From Humisphaera borealis (GTDB lineage: Bacteria; Planctomycetota; Phycisphaerae; Tepidisphaerales; Tepidisphaeraceae): 64,000 nt of DNA. The DNA lies in NCBI RefSeq assembly GCF_015169395.1, contig NZ_CP063458.1:3596001-3660000 (forward strand), given 5' to 3'. Position numbers and translations under genes: made by a program. Under the pieces are notes generated by a model, which made no database searches, was not told the DNA's origin, and saw only the letters and a program-made list of their open reading frames with translations. Within the stretch, counting starts at the first letter, position 1. Each line of letters starts with the position of its first letter. Shown here in pieces: positions 11,078-18,679 of the stretch.

Positions 11078-12070
11078 TTATGACGCGAACTTCGAGTCCC
11101 AATGGGTCTTGTTCTTCACCATCTCGTTCAGGATGACCAGCAGCTTACGCATGCAGGCGGTCATCGCGACTTGGTAATGCTTGCCACGCCCGACAAGACC
11201 ATCGAAGAAACGCCGGAACTTGTCGCAGCGTTGCCGGGCATTGAACGTCGCCATGTACAGGCAGTTTCGAACGTGATCCCGCCCCCCGCGGATATGCCGC
11301 TGGCCGCGTTGCGTGCCCGAGTCGCAGTTGAGCGGCGCCAGGCCGACGAGCTTGGCGATCTCCTGGCGGTTGAGTTTACCCAGCTCCGGCAGGCTGGAGA
11401 CCAGCTGGTTAGCCGTTTCGGGCCCGATGCCGGGCACCGAGTCGATGATCTTCGACGTATTGTGCCAGTCGTCGTCGCCTTCGATCAGCTTGGCGATCGC
11501 GCGGTCCAGATCCTCGATCTGCTGGTTGACCAGCCGCAGCAGCTTCGTGGACTGGGTGGCCGCCAGCGTGGGCAGTTGTCCCTGGCCGCGGTTGCGTTCG
11601 GCGACCCGGACCTGCACCAGGCCGCGACGCCGGGAGACCAGGTCGGCCAGAACCGTCTGTTTCTCCGGCGTTTTGGCGGTAATCCGCGGGTTGAGCGCCC
11701 GTCCGAACGAGGCGATGACCTGGGCGTCGATCGCGTCGGTCTTCTCGAGCCTGCCGTCGGCGACGGCGAAGGCGCGGACGTTCTTGGGGTTGACGACCGA
11801 GACGTTGACGCCGGCCTGAAGCAACGCGGCGGCCGCGGCGCGGTGGTACCGGCCGGTGGACTCCAGGACAACCAGGCGAACCTTGTGCTGACGCAGCGTG
11901 GCGACGAGGCGTGCGACCCCCTCGTCGTTGTTGCTGACTCGCAGCCGCTGGGCGACGACATCAATGAAGACGTCGAGCTGATCCTTGGCGACGTCGATGC
12001 CGGCGACCGGCAACGAGACATCGGACACCGCGGCGGACGGAACGGCGTTGCTGTTGGCTTCGTGCTGCAT
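11078..12070 (-). CDS. IS110-family DEDD transposase
   Basis: A 330-residue recombinase. The N-terminal RuvC-like domain carries D26 (GIDVAKDQLDV), E70 (VVLESTGRYH), D112 and D115 (KTDAIDAQVIA). The C-terminal Transposase_20 domain includes a helix-hairpin-helix-like VPGIGPETANQL and the nucleophile candidate S251 in CDSGTQRGQR. All four acidic residues and the serine are intact, so the enzyme may be active. In this family it cuts and rejoins target and donor DNA guided by a bridge RNA. The ATG at 12070 is chosen because the conserved N-terminus begins about 25 residues later; the frame beyond it overlaps the predicted RNA. Confidence 0.95.
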   Translation of the reverse strand: MQHEANSNAVPSAAVSDVSLPVAGIDVAKDQLDVFIDVVAQRLRVSNNDEGVARLVATLRQHKVRLVVLESTGRYHRAAAAALLQAGVNVSVVNPKNVRAFAVADGRLEKTDAIDAQVIASFGRALNPRITAKTPEKQTVLADLVSRRRGLVQVRVAERNRGQGQLPTLAATQSTKLLRLVNQQIEDLDRAIAKLIEGDDDWHNTSKIIDSVPGIGPETANQLVSSLPELGKLNRQEIAKLVGLAPLNCDSGTQRGQRHIRGGRDHVRNCLYMATFNARQRCDKFRRFFDGLVGRGKHYQVAMTACMRKLLVILNEMVKNKTHWDSKFAS

Positions 12071-12077
12071 GGTGGCT

Positions 12078-12270
12078 TCCCTGCCTTGCGAATACGAACT
12101 CCGCCGCCGGGGCGACGGGTTCAGTCGGCTGTTCGGGTTAGTCGCACGCGACGAACGACGATCAGGCTCCGTGACGACGTCCATGACGGCGTCTGGGCAC
12201 GAACGATCTGTCGTCCGCCGCCGCTTCGCGGGCTTCTCGCTACGCTTCGAAGCCCGCGAAGCGGCATGCG
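12078..12270 (-). ncRNA. Predicted IS110 bridge RNA
   Basis: Reading the minus strand 5' to 3': a 16-bp hairpin (12249-12264 with 12221-12236), then a target loop, then a donor loop. Target loop: lower stem 12205-12214/12155-12163 (9 bp, one bulge), apical stem 12188-12193/12176-12181. The internal loop carries CGUGCC (12201-12196), equal to the left target, and CACGGAG (12173-12167), complementary to CT plus the right target. Donor loop: apical hairpin 12096-12122, flanked by ACAGCCG (12132-12126), identical to the right-end terminus, and GCAAG (12089-12085), pairing with CTTG at the left-end junction plus one wobble. The lower stem of the donor loop is weak by eye. The exact RNA ends are unknown. 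Confidence 0.72.
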
Positions 12271-12309
12271 GCATTGAACCATCAGACGGTACGGAATCCA
12301 ACATACAAG

Positions 12310-12447
12310 GCACGGAGACACGGAGGGGTGCCCGGCGGCCTTAAAATGCCCGCAAGATCCGAAGGCCGGGCTTCTGTACTGAGCTTTCCCATATCAGTTA
12401 AAACGCGGAAGAGTCAAGTTGTCCTCCGTGTCTCCGTGCCTCCGTGG
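12310..12447. repeat. Palindromic CACGGAG repeat, left arm split by IS110
   Basis: Right arm 12423-12447 is perfectly complementary to the left arm, which is now divided into 11033-11040 and 12310-12326 by the IS110 element. The spacer holds a smaller imperfect inverted repeat, GCCCGGCGGCC/GGCCGGGC. The intact right arm still contains a complete copy of the IS110 target CCGTGC-CT-CCGTGG at 12434-12447. Confidence 0.88.
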
Positions 12448-12539
12448 CGCTTTCGTTTTCCCCGGCGCACGACAGGTTGCACACGCCTCCGCATCGCTTC
12501 ATCTCCCCACCTCTGTTTCTCTGCTATTATCCCCCGCCC

Positions 12540-13451
12540 ATGGACCGCGTCCTCATTTTCGCCAACCCGATCGCCGGACGTGGTCTGGGCGAAGCGATCG
12601 CGTATCGCATCCGCGAAGGCCTCGCGGCCGGCGGTTATGACGCCCGCATGTGGCTCCTGCCGCCGACCGAGCTGACCGAAGACGACCTGCCGACCGGCGT
12701 CACCGCGGCGGTGGCGATCGGCGGCGATGGCACCGTGCGCGCCGTCGCCGAACGCCTGTACGTGCTGGCGACCGCCGCCGGCCGCGAAACCCCCCCGCTG
12801 CTGATCATTCCGCTGGGGACGGCCAACCTGATGGTGCGGCATCTGGGCATCGACTGGGACGACGACCACTTGGAATCGCAGGTCGTCAGCGCCATCCGCG
12901 ACGGGCAGATCGTCTGGGTCGATGCCGCCCGCTGCAACGGGTCGCTCTTTCTGCTGATGGTCGGCGTCGGCTTCGACGCCGCCGTCGTCCACGAATTGAG
13001 CCGCGTCCGCCGCGGGCCCATCAGCTACGCCAGCTACGTTCTGCCGGCGGCGACGGTCGCGGCCAGCTACCGGTTCCCGCCCGTCCGCGTGGAGGTGGAC
13101 GGCAAGATGGTCTTCGGCCCGGAAGACGGCGTCGTATTCGTCGGCAACGTGCGGGAGTACGGCACCGGCTTCCCCTTCCTGCCGCAGGCCCGCCCCGACG
13201 ACGGATTGCTCGACATCTGCGCCATGCCCTGCTCGAACCTCCTCGACGCGGCCCGGCTGTTTCTGCTCGCCGCCGCCGGGGAACACATCCATGAGGAAGG
13301 CGTCGTCTACCTCAAGGGCAGGCGCGTCCGCATCGACAGCCCGCTGACCCCCGCAGGCGTCCCCGTCCAGATCGACGGCGACGCCGCCGGCCACACGCCC
13401 GTTGAGATCGACCTGATGCCCGTCCGCATGCGGCTGATCGTGCCGCGGTAG
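12540..13451 (+). CDS. Diacylglycerol/sphingosine kinase-family lipid kinase
   Basis: A 303-residue DAGK_cat/YegS-type kinase. The nucleotide-binding region shows IFANPIAGRG at the N-terminus, then IGGDGTVRAVAERL near residue 60 and PLGTANLMVRHLG near residue 90. The C-terminal beta-sandwich part has GVGFDAAVVHE and ends 'TPVEIDLMPVRMRLIVPR', also typical. Such enzymes phosphorylate diacylglycerol or related lipids at the inner membrane face; the lipid here is unknown. The ATG at 12540 starts directly at the conserved strand. Stop at 13451 is 45 bases before kdsA on the same strand, so the two may share a transcript, which would place it near envelope lipid metabolism. Confidence 0.88.
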   Translation: MDRVLIFANPIAGRGLGEAIAYRIREGLAAGGYDARMWLLPPTELTEDDLPTGVTAAVAIGGDGTVRAVAERLYVLATAAGRETPPLLIIPLGTANLMVRHLGIDWDDDHLESQVVSAIRDGQIVWVDAARCNGSLFLLMVGVGFDAAVVHELSRVRRGPISYASYVLPAATVAASYRFPPVRVEVDGKMVFGPEDGVVFVGNVREYGTGFPFLPQARPDDGLLDICAMPCSNLLDAARLFLLAAAGEHIHEEGVVYLKGRRVRIDSPLTPAGVPVQIDGDAAGHTPVEIDLMPVRMRLIVPR

Positions 13452-13496
13452 CCATTAAACCGTGACAAGTCACAACCCAAAGTGGACAATCCGGCG

Positions 13497-14303
13497 ATGG
13501 ACCTCCAGATCAACCCCGCGCGCCCGTTCGTCATCGCCGGCCCTTGTGTTATCGAGTCGGCCGAGCTTTGCCTGACGATCGCTTCCCACGTCAAAAGCGT
13601 CTGCGACAAGCTCGGCCTGACTTACATCTTCAAGGCGAGCTTCGACAAGGCGAACCGGTCGGCGAACGCGAGCTTTCGCGGGCCGGGACTGACCGACGGG
13701 CTTGTCGTGCTGGCGCGGATCAAGAAAGACCTCGGACTTCCGGTGCTTACCGACGTCCACGAGCCCGACCAGGTGCCGGTCGCGGCGAAGGTGGTGGACA
13801 TCCTGCAGGTGCCGGCGTTTCTAGCGCGGCAGACCGATCTGCTGATGGCGTGCGGGCACACCTCGTGCTGGGTCAACATCAAGAAGGGGCAGTTCATGAG
13901 CCCCCAGGAGATGACCAACGCCGCCGACAAGGTTCGCGCCGCCGGCAACAGCCGCATCATGCTCACCGAGCGGGGCACGTTCTTCGGTTACAACCGGCTG
14001 GTGAACGATTTCACCGGGCTGGACGTGATGAAGAAGATCGGCTGCCCGGTCGTGTTCGACATCACGCACAGCACGCAGCAGCCGGCCGGGCTGGGCAGCT
14101 CGTCAGGCGGAAACCCGCAGTATTCCCCTCTGCTGGCCCGCGCCGCGATCGCCGCCGGCGTGGACGGCCTGTTCCTCGAGTGCCACCCCGATCCCAGGAA
14201 CGCCAAGAGCGACGCGGCGACCATGCTCGGCCTGGACGCGGTCGAGCCGCTGCTGAAGTCGTGCGTGCAGATCGCGGAGTTGCGCAAGCAGTGGGAGCAG
14301 TGA
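13497..14303 (+). CDS. kdsA: 3-deoxy-8-phosphooctulonate (Kdo-8-P) synthase
   Basis: A 268-residue DAHP/KDO8P synthase-family TIM barrel that condenses phosphoenolpyruvate and arabinose-5-phosphate to Kdo-8-phosphate, the first committed step of Kdo for the LPS inner core. Family segments include IAGPCVIES, FKASFDKANRSA, VLTDVHEPDQ, WVNIKKGQFMSP and LTERGTFFGYN. The Cys in AGPC points to the metal-dependent class, since the metal-free E. coli type has Asn there. A GTG at 13482 is a possible alternative start. It follows the lipid kinase gene closely. Together with the WaaF-type transferase at 35-36 kb it implies LPS synthesis in this organism. Confidence 0.95.
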   Translation: MDLQINPARPFVIAGPCVIESAELCLTIASHVKSVCDKLGLTYIFKASFDKANRSANASFRGPGLTDGLVVLARIKKDLGLPVLTDVHEPDQVPVAAKVVDILQVPAFLARQTDLLMACGHTSCWVNIKKGQFMSPQEMTNAADKVRAAGNSRIMLTERGTFFGYNRLVNDFTGLDVMKKIGCPVVFDITHSTQQPAGLGSSSGGNPQYSPLLARAAIAAGVDGLFLECHPDPRNAKSDAATMLGLDAVEPLLKSCVQIAELRKQWEQ

Positions 14304-14356
14304 TGGTCCGGGGGGCTGGCCCAAGAACACTCGCTGCACTCCAAGCCTGCCACGCA

Positions 14357-14857
14357 TCACGCTGGAGGCGGAATCAAGATTATCCTCGGTGGCACCTCGG
14401 TCCCCGGCGGGCTTGGCCGCCACTCCGCAACGTCACGATACAACTTGGCGAGAGCCGACTCGAACTGACGCCGGTCAAACGACACCGGTTCCACGGCGGC
14501 GACGATCCGCCGGCCATGACGCCACGTGGAGAAGTTGGAGAATGTTATCGTCTCGGCGTTGGCGACGACGTCGGCACTGACGCCGCTGCATGCGAAATGC
14601 CCGCAGCCGCAAGCGAGCATGATGGCGTTTTGCACGCCGTCCTGCCGGGCGGCGTCGCCCAGAACCGTGTCTTTGATCTGGTAGTCGCCGCCGAACCAGG
14701 GAAGTACGTCGTCAAACCCCTCATCGCCAAGGTCGGCCATGATTCGCGCGCCGAGATCTTCCCCGTCGACGTGAAACTCAACGAACACCTCCCCGCAGCC
14801 TTCCCTAATCTTTAGAACCAGTGTGGCCACAGGGACCTCTGCGTGAGCGAACCGCAC
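14357..14857 (-). CDS. Conserved hypothetical protein with a CxCG motif
   Basis: A 166-residue protein with a GTG start. Mid-protein it has ACGCGHFACSGVSADV, followed by a W-containing strand and 'PVSFDRRQFESALAKLY'. This arrangement (Cys-x-Cys-Gly...Cys, then Trp, then Phe-Asp-x-x-x-Tyr-like) recurs in small uncharacterised soluble proteins of actinobacteria and other soil bacteria, from memory. The Cys group could bind a metal. It is convergent with kdsA and has no obvious operon partner. No function is proposed. The first 20 residues are less certain because the start is GTG without a clear ribosome site. Confidence 0.65.
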   Translation of the reverse strand: MRFAHAEVPVATLVLKIREGCGEVFVEFHVDGEDLGARIMADLGDEGFDDVLPWFGGDYQIKDTVLGDAARQDGVQNAIMLACGCGHFACSGVSADVVANAETITFSNFSTWRHGRRIVAAVEPVSFDRRQFESALAKLYRDVAEWRPSPPGTEVPPRIILIPPPA

Positions 14858-14876
14858 GTTCTACCCGACCGGGCTA

Positions 14877-14925
14877 CACGGGCAAGCGTACTTGCCCATG
14901 CCACACGACGGTCGTCTTGCCCGTG
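14877..14925. repeat. Short inverted repeat upstream of the 15110 gene
   Basis: Arms CACGGGCAAG (14877-14886) and CTTGCCCGTG (14916-14925). The left arm is part of a smaller near-palindrome, GGGCAAGCGTACTTGCCC. It resembles the other intergenic palindromes of this window but is shorter. Confidence 0.6.
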
Positions 14926-15109
14926 CGTCGTCGGGGCTGTTGCGGCAGAAACGAACGTGACAGATTCTTCTTGAACGCCAAACCTACACCCGTACAATAT
15001 ACGAACATTCTAACGCCAACGACGCGGGTGGTCAACTCCGAAATATCGGGTGCTCGCGTCCGGCGGGTCGGTCATTCGCCGCGGCTTCCCGGCCGCGAAA
15101 GGGGTCTTT

Positions 15110-16294
15110 ATGGAATCCGTGGAAACGAACCTGGGCGCGCCTGTTGGCGTTGCGGTCATGGATAGCCCGGTGGATCCGGACGTCGGCAACCTGCCACCGG
15201 CGTCGCCGGTCGGTGCCGGGGACAACACGGCTTGCGCCGACAACAACCCGGCTAGCGCAGACGGCAACGCGGCTACTGCCGATGGCAACGCGGATGGTGC
15301 CAACAGCAACGAGACCGCCGCGGCGCGTCGCTCGCGGGCCGAGCAGTCGCGCATCAACGGGGCCAGGTCGCGAGGGCCGACCACCGATGCGGGTAAGTCC
15401 GTCGCGGCGCAGAACGCCTGGAAACATGGGCTGCGCGCCCGGGGCCAGTTGCTCCCTGATGAAGACCCCGCGGTGTTCGACGCGTTCGTCGCCTCCTTTC
15501 GCGACGACCTCGGCGCCGTCGGGCCGTGCCAGGTCATCCTCGCCGAGCGCGTCGCGGAAATGGCGTGGAAGCTCCAGCGGATGCCCGTCGTCCGGTCGGC
15601 GGTGCTCTGCTCGCGGCGCGACAAGCAGCATGCTGCCGACGGCGGTTTCGGCGGAATGGATACGCTCGGCGATGTGATCGCCGAGCTGCGAATGGCCGAC
15701 GCCAACGGCGGAATCGTCATGCTGCTGCAACGCTACGAATCGCAGATCGAGCGGTCGATGCAGGCGGCGCTGCGCGAGTTGCGAATCCTGCAGGGCGGGA
15801 CGCGCAACAGCCGGGCGGTGGAACGGCAACGAGATTCGACGGCAGCCGTGGCTGCGGAGGTGCCGGCGGGTGGAATGCCCGATGATCGCAGAATGCCCGA
15901 CGGGGGCGGAATGCCTGATGTAGCGCCGGCGGTAGCAGGGGTGACCGAGCATGCGCCGGCAACCATCCGAGCCGGCGAACCGGCAATCGCCGGTGACGAC
16001 TGTCGGTCGGCTGCCGATTCTCGGGTTCGTTCGGCGAAGTCGGCTCGGGTTCGTTCGGCGGAATCGGATGAAACCCCGACGAGAACCGTCGCACCAGCGT
16101 CCTTGGTCATCGCTGGAGGTGTGGCGGGCGCGAACCTGACTTCTTCCACCGGGGCGGCGACTTTCCACCCCGACGACCTTTTGCCGGCGGATGGCATTTC
16201 TCGGGTTCGTTTGGCGGAAGGATTGCGCGGTCGGATCGCTCCGGATCGGTGCGACCACTACGGCAGGGGACGCTCCGCTCCGCGTCGCGGCTAA
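15110..16294 (+). CDS. Hypothetical protein with SRINGARSRGPTT core
   Basis: A 394-residue protein. Residues about 75-210 form the only conserved part: SRINGARSRGPTTDAGK, then NAWKHGLRARGQLLPDEDP, and a helical region with VAEMAWKLQRMP. Many bacteria carry proteins with this 'N.ARSRGP.T..GK..S..NA.KHGL' signature; their role is unknown, though they are often near mobile elements. The N-terminal 70 residues are low-complexity Asn/Ala/Asp repeats. The C-terminal 180 residues are low complexity and contain repeated RVRSAKSARVRSAESD-like units. Start ATG 15110 is preferred over 15050. The TAA stop falls within one arm of a palindromic repeat. Confidence 0.7.
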   Translation: MESVETNLGAPVGVAVMDSPVDPDVGNLPPASPVGAGDNTACADNNPASADGNAATADGNADGANSNETAAARRSRAEQSRINGARSRGPTTDAGKSVAAQNAWKHGLRARGQLLPDEDPAVFDAFVASFRDDLGAVGPCQVILAERVAEMAWKLQRMPVVRSAVLCSRRDKQHAADGGFGGMDTLGDVIAELRMADANGGIVMLLQRYESQIERSMQAALRELRILQGGTRNSRAVERQRDSTAAVAAEVPAGGMPDDRRMPDGGGMPDVAPAVAGVTEHAPATIRAGEPAIAGDDCRSAADSRVRSAKSARVRSAESDETPTRTVAPASLVIAGGVAGANLTSSTGAATFHPDDLLPADGISRVRLAEGLRGRIAPDRCDHYGRGRSAPRRG

Positions 16295-16388
16295 CCCCGT
16301 GATCGTATTGCTAACCGGTTGCTTGTGGTGCAAACCGTTTGCTCAAGGTGCAGCGATGCGCGCTTCCGGACCGGTTAGCCGCGACGCG
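16281..16388. repeat. Palindromic repeat overlapping a stop codon
   Basis: Perfect 16-base arms, CGCGTCGCGGCTAACC at 16281-16296 and its reverse complement at 16373-16388. The TAA in the left arm is the stop codon of the preceding gene. Confidence 0.85.
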
Positions 16389-16497
16389 CAGCAGAGCGCG
16401 TGGGAACGTCGGACTTCGGGACGGGGAACCGAGCCGGAGCGTCCGGAGCATCGGTGGTCCCGAGATGCGCGTACGGAATGACTGGCGTCTGCGGAGG

Positions 16498-16719
16498 TTA
16501 CTTCTGACGGAAGACGATGCGACCCTTGGTCAGGTCGTACGGCGAGAGCTCGACCTTGACGCGGTCGCCGGGAAGGATGCGGATGAAATGCTTGCGCATT
16601 TTGCCCGAGACGATGCCGAGGATTTCCTGCTCGGAACCGTCCAATTTGAGCTTGAACATCGCGTTGGGCAACGCGAGGGTGATTGTGCCTTCGACTTCAA
16701 TAGGCTCAGACTTAGCCAT
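16498..16719 (-). CDS. infA: Translation initiation factor IF-1
   Basis: A 73-residue S1/OB-fold protein that binds the ribosomal A site during initiation. The sequence [42 protein letters not shown] and [21 protein letters not shown] match IF-1 throughout, with the expected length. The ATG at 16719 is the standard start; a longer frame is an artefact. It stands alone: no rpmJ was found next to it, and the upstream side is occupied by an IS3 element about 250 bases away, which may lie just beyond its promoter region. Confidence 0.96.
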   Translation of the reverse strand: MAKSEPIEVEGTITLALPNAMFKLKLDGSEQEILGIVSGKMRKHFIRILPGDRVKVELSPYDLTKGRIVFRQK

Positions 16720-17035
16720 GACCTGCTCCGCTTTTGGGGCGCCGCCGGGTGGCTCACGCCCTCCATTTGCTGTCGCCTGGGTAGACCCATCATAGTACGC
16801 TTCCCGAGGGATGGGTACAAGGACGGCGAATCGGCGAAGCCCGAGACGGGTGCGACACATTCCGCGCGGTCGAAAGAGGGATCACCACGAAGTGCATCAT
16901 GAGGCCTCGGGCCTCACACCGAGATGATGAAAAGTGACGCCGATACCCAACAGGCCCGAAGGGTCGAGATTTGGCCTTCCCCACGTTTGGTGGGCGCTCA
17001 CTGGGCAGGATACCCTCCTGCCGAAGGAGCTGGCC

Positions 17036-17311
17036 ATGCGTCGTAGGAAGTTCACTCGTGAGTTCAAGCTGGGTGCCGTCAAGCTGGTGCACCAGCAGGG
17101 CCGATCGGTAATGCAGGCGGCTAAGGACCTCGGCGTCGATCCCAAGTGCATCCGCGAATGGATCGAGAAGTACACGGCCGATCCCGACTCGGCCTCGCCG
17201 GCGGCGATGGCCAAAGAGCTGCAGCAGCTGCGCACCGAAAACGCGCGTTTGCGAATGGAGCGTGAGATCCTAAAAAAAGCGACGGCGTTCTTTGCCAGCC
17301 AGCAGGAGTGA
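17036..17311 (+). CDS. IS3-family transposase OrfA
   Basis: A 91-residue DNA-binding protein: N-terminal helix-turn-helix (FTREFKLGAVKLVHQQGRS, then AAKDLGVDPKCIREWI) followed by a leucine-zipper-like helix ending 'LKKATAFFASQQE'. It binds the element ends. The ATG at 17036 has CCGAAGGAGCTGG just upstream. Its last codons contain the A7 run at 17272-17278 where ribosomes may slip into orfB; orfB also begins with a GTG overlapping its stop (GTGA). Confidence 0.95.
   Translation: MRRRKFTREFKLGAVKLVHQQGRSVMQAAKDLGVDPKCIREWIEKYTADPDSASPAAMAKELQQLRTENARLRMEREILKKATAFFASQQE
17272..17279 (+). promoter_or_regulatory. Likely -1 frameshift site (A7G) of the IS3 element
   Basis: Seven A residues followed by G, read in the orfA frame as ctA-AAA-AAA-G. 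The orfB frame (-1) is open from here through 17308, so slippage would give an OrfAB fusion, as is usual in IS3 elements. Confidence 0.8.
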
Positions 17312-18168
17312 GGTTCGCCTTCATTGCCAGCACGCTCGACGACTATCCGCTGGCAGCGTGTTGCCGGGTGTTGTCGGTCACGCGCTCGGGCTTCTACGCC
17401 TGGAGGTGTCGTGCCGACAGCGAGCGACAGCGTCGGCGTCAGGAACTGCTCGTGCGGATCCGCGACGTGCACGAGGCCAACCGCCAGGTGTACGGCAGCC
17501 CGCGGATCTACCAGGTGCTCAAAAGCGAGGGGCAAAGCGTGTGTGAGAACACGGTCGCTGCCATCATGAAGCAGGCGCAGATCCGAGCCAAAGGTCGGCG
17601 TCGTTTCGTGCCGCGTACGACCGACAGCGGGCACGGGCAGCCGGTGGCGACGAACGTACTGGACCGGCAGTTCGCCGCCGAGGGTCCGGACCGCAAGTGG
17701 GTGGCGGACATCACCTACATCGAAACCGCTGAGGGCTGGCTTTACCTGGCGGGCGTGCTGGATCTGTACTCGCGGAAGATCGTCGGCTGGTCGATGACGC
17801 AGCACATGCGTACGGAGCTGGTGGCCGAGGCGTTGCAGATGGCGATCGCGCAGCGGCAGCCTTGCAAGGGCCTGCTGCACCATAGCGACCGAGGAGTACA
17901 GTACGCGTCGGAGGACTACCAGCATTTGTTACAATCGCACGGGATGGTGGTGAGCATGAGCGATCCGGGCGAGTGCTGGGACAATGCGACGATGGAGAGC
18001 TTCTGGAGCACGCTCAAGAGCGAGCTGATGGAAGGGACGAGGTATGCGACGCGGGCGGAGGCCCGGCAGTCGATCTTTGAGTACATCGAGGTGTTCTACA
18101 ATCGAAAGCGGCTGCATAGCACGTTAGGCTATCAGAGCCCCGAATCGTTCGAGGCGAGCCGCAGTTAA
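17308..18168 (+). CDS. IS3-family transposase OrfB (DDE)
   Basis: A 286-residue catalytic subunit with HTH_21 and rve integrase domains. The DDE triad is intact: D134 (WVADITYIE), D194 (HHSDRGVQYAS) and E230 (WDNATMESFWSTLK), with the typical 35-residue second spacing, and the ending YNRKRLHSTLGYQSPESFE. It is in frame -1 relative to orfA. It can be made either from the overlapping GTG at 17308 or as the OrfAB fusion through the A7 run. It performs strand cleavage and transfer of the element. Confidence 0.96.
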   Translation: MRFAFIASTLDDYPLAACCRVLSVTRSGFYAWRCRADSERQRRRQELLVRIRDVHEANRQVYGSPRIYQVLKSEGQSVCENTVAAIMKQAQIRAKGRRRFVPRTTDSGHGQPVATNVLDRQFAAEGPDRKWVADITYIETAEGWLYLAGVLDLYSRKIVGWSMTQHMRTELVAEALQMAIAQRQPCKGLLHHSDRGVQYASEDYQHLLQSHGMVVSMSDPGECWDNATMESFWSTLKSELMEGTRYATRAEARQSIFEYIEVFYNRKRLHSTLGYQSPESFEASRS

Positions 18169-18403
18169 CCCAACCCGCGCCCACCAAACGTGGGGAAGGC
18201 CAATTCTATAGCCCAGGGCAACGCCCTGGGTTTGCTGGGCCGAGTGGTCAAAGGCCTGAAGGGCCGGAGTATCGAACGGCGTATCGCGGCCCTTCAGGCC
18301 TTAAGCGCATGGGCGTCTAGTCGTCCCAGGGCGTTGCCCTGGGCTATAGGATTACGGCCCGTTGGGCCTGCGTACCCGGCCGTCGAGCGCTATGTTCGGA
18401 GCA

Positions 18404-18557
18404 GGCACGGAGACGCGGAGGGCAACTCGAAGCGTCGGCGTTTTATCTCAGACGGAATCAGACTCGATGTGCATCGAAGCGCGGATTGTCAGCCTCTTGT
18501 CGCGGAGACACCCTGGGTCGCCGGATGCCCCTCCGTGTCTCCGGGCCTCCGTGGCGG
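18404..18557. repeat. Second CACGGAG-family palindromic repeat
   Basis: Left arm 18404-18421 (GGCACGGAGACGCGGAGG) and right arm 18530-18557, imperfectly complementary. It belongs to the same family as the repeat at 12310-12447 and its right arm keeps CCTCCGTGG, with one change from the IS110 target (CCGGGC for CCGTGC). Confidence 0.8.
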
Positions 18558-18679
18558 CTTCTCTGCCGGATCCGATATCGAACGACTGCGCGCAAAAATG
18601 GAGGAGGCGGACCCACGACCGCCTCCTCCGGCACAACGCACTAAGGATTGTTGCAATAAGTTGTGTTCAGGCGCGGCGA

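Larger units (their letters stand above)
11041..12309 (-). mobile_element. IS110-family insertion sequence, 1269 bp, complete
   Basis: The element holds one DEDD transposase (minus strand), a 239-base noncoding left end (12071-12309) and a short 37-base right end (11041-11077). It has no terminal inverted repeats and no target duplication, as expected for IS110. Its boundaries follow from the flanks: 11033-11040 joined to 12310-12326 gives a 25-base sequence that is the exact reverse complement of 12423-12447, the other arm of a palindromic repeat. On the transposase strand a CT dinucleotide is present at both junctions (AG at 11039-11040 and 12308-12309 on the plus strand), as for the CT core of IS621. 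One base of ambiguity remains at each end. Confidence 0.88.
16972..18202 (+). mobile_element. IS3-family insertion sequence, 1231 bp, complete
   Basis: Perfect 26-base terminal inverted repeats at 16972-16997 and 18177-18202, beginning TGGCCTTCCCCACG. They are flanked by a 3-base direct duplication ATT (16969-16971 and 18203-18205), a usual IS3-family size. Inside are orfA and orfB in the -1 relationship, with an A7 slippery run. Both frames and all catalytic residues are intact, so the element looks recent and possibly active. It landed inside a long palindromic repeat. Confidence 0.95.
16951..18370. repeat. Long palindromic repeat interrupted by the IS3 element
   Basis: Without the IS3 element, 16951-16971 continues at 18206. 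The outer arm 16951-16971 pairs with 18350-18370 (imperfect, CAGGCCC...GGG). The middle arms 18206-18230 and 18325-18349 are a perfect 25-base inverted repeat beginning CTATAGCCCAGGG. The inner arms 18251-18265 and 18288-18302 are a perfect 15-base pair, AAGGCCTGAAGGGCC. The left middle arm itself contains the hairpin CCCAGGGCAACGCCCTGGG. Confidence 0.88.

Noticed and set aside
12121-12321. Short minus-strand frame upstream of the IS110 transposase and N-terminal extension of the transposase
   Set aside because: The region fits the noncoding left end with RNA structure; the transposase N-terminus is complete from 12070.
16295-16497. Possible rpmJ next to infA
   Set aside because: No small Cys-rich L36-like frame on the minus strand; the gap is taken by a palindrome.
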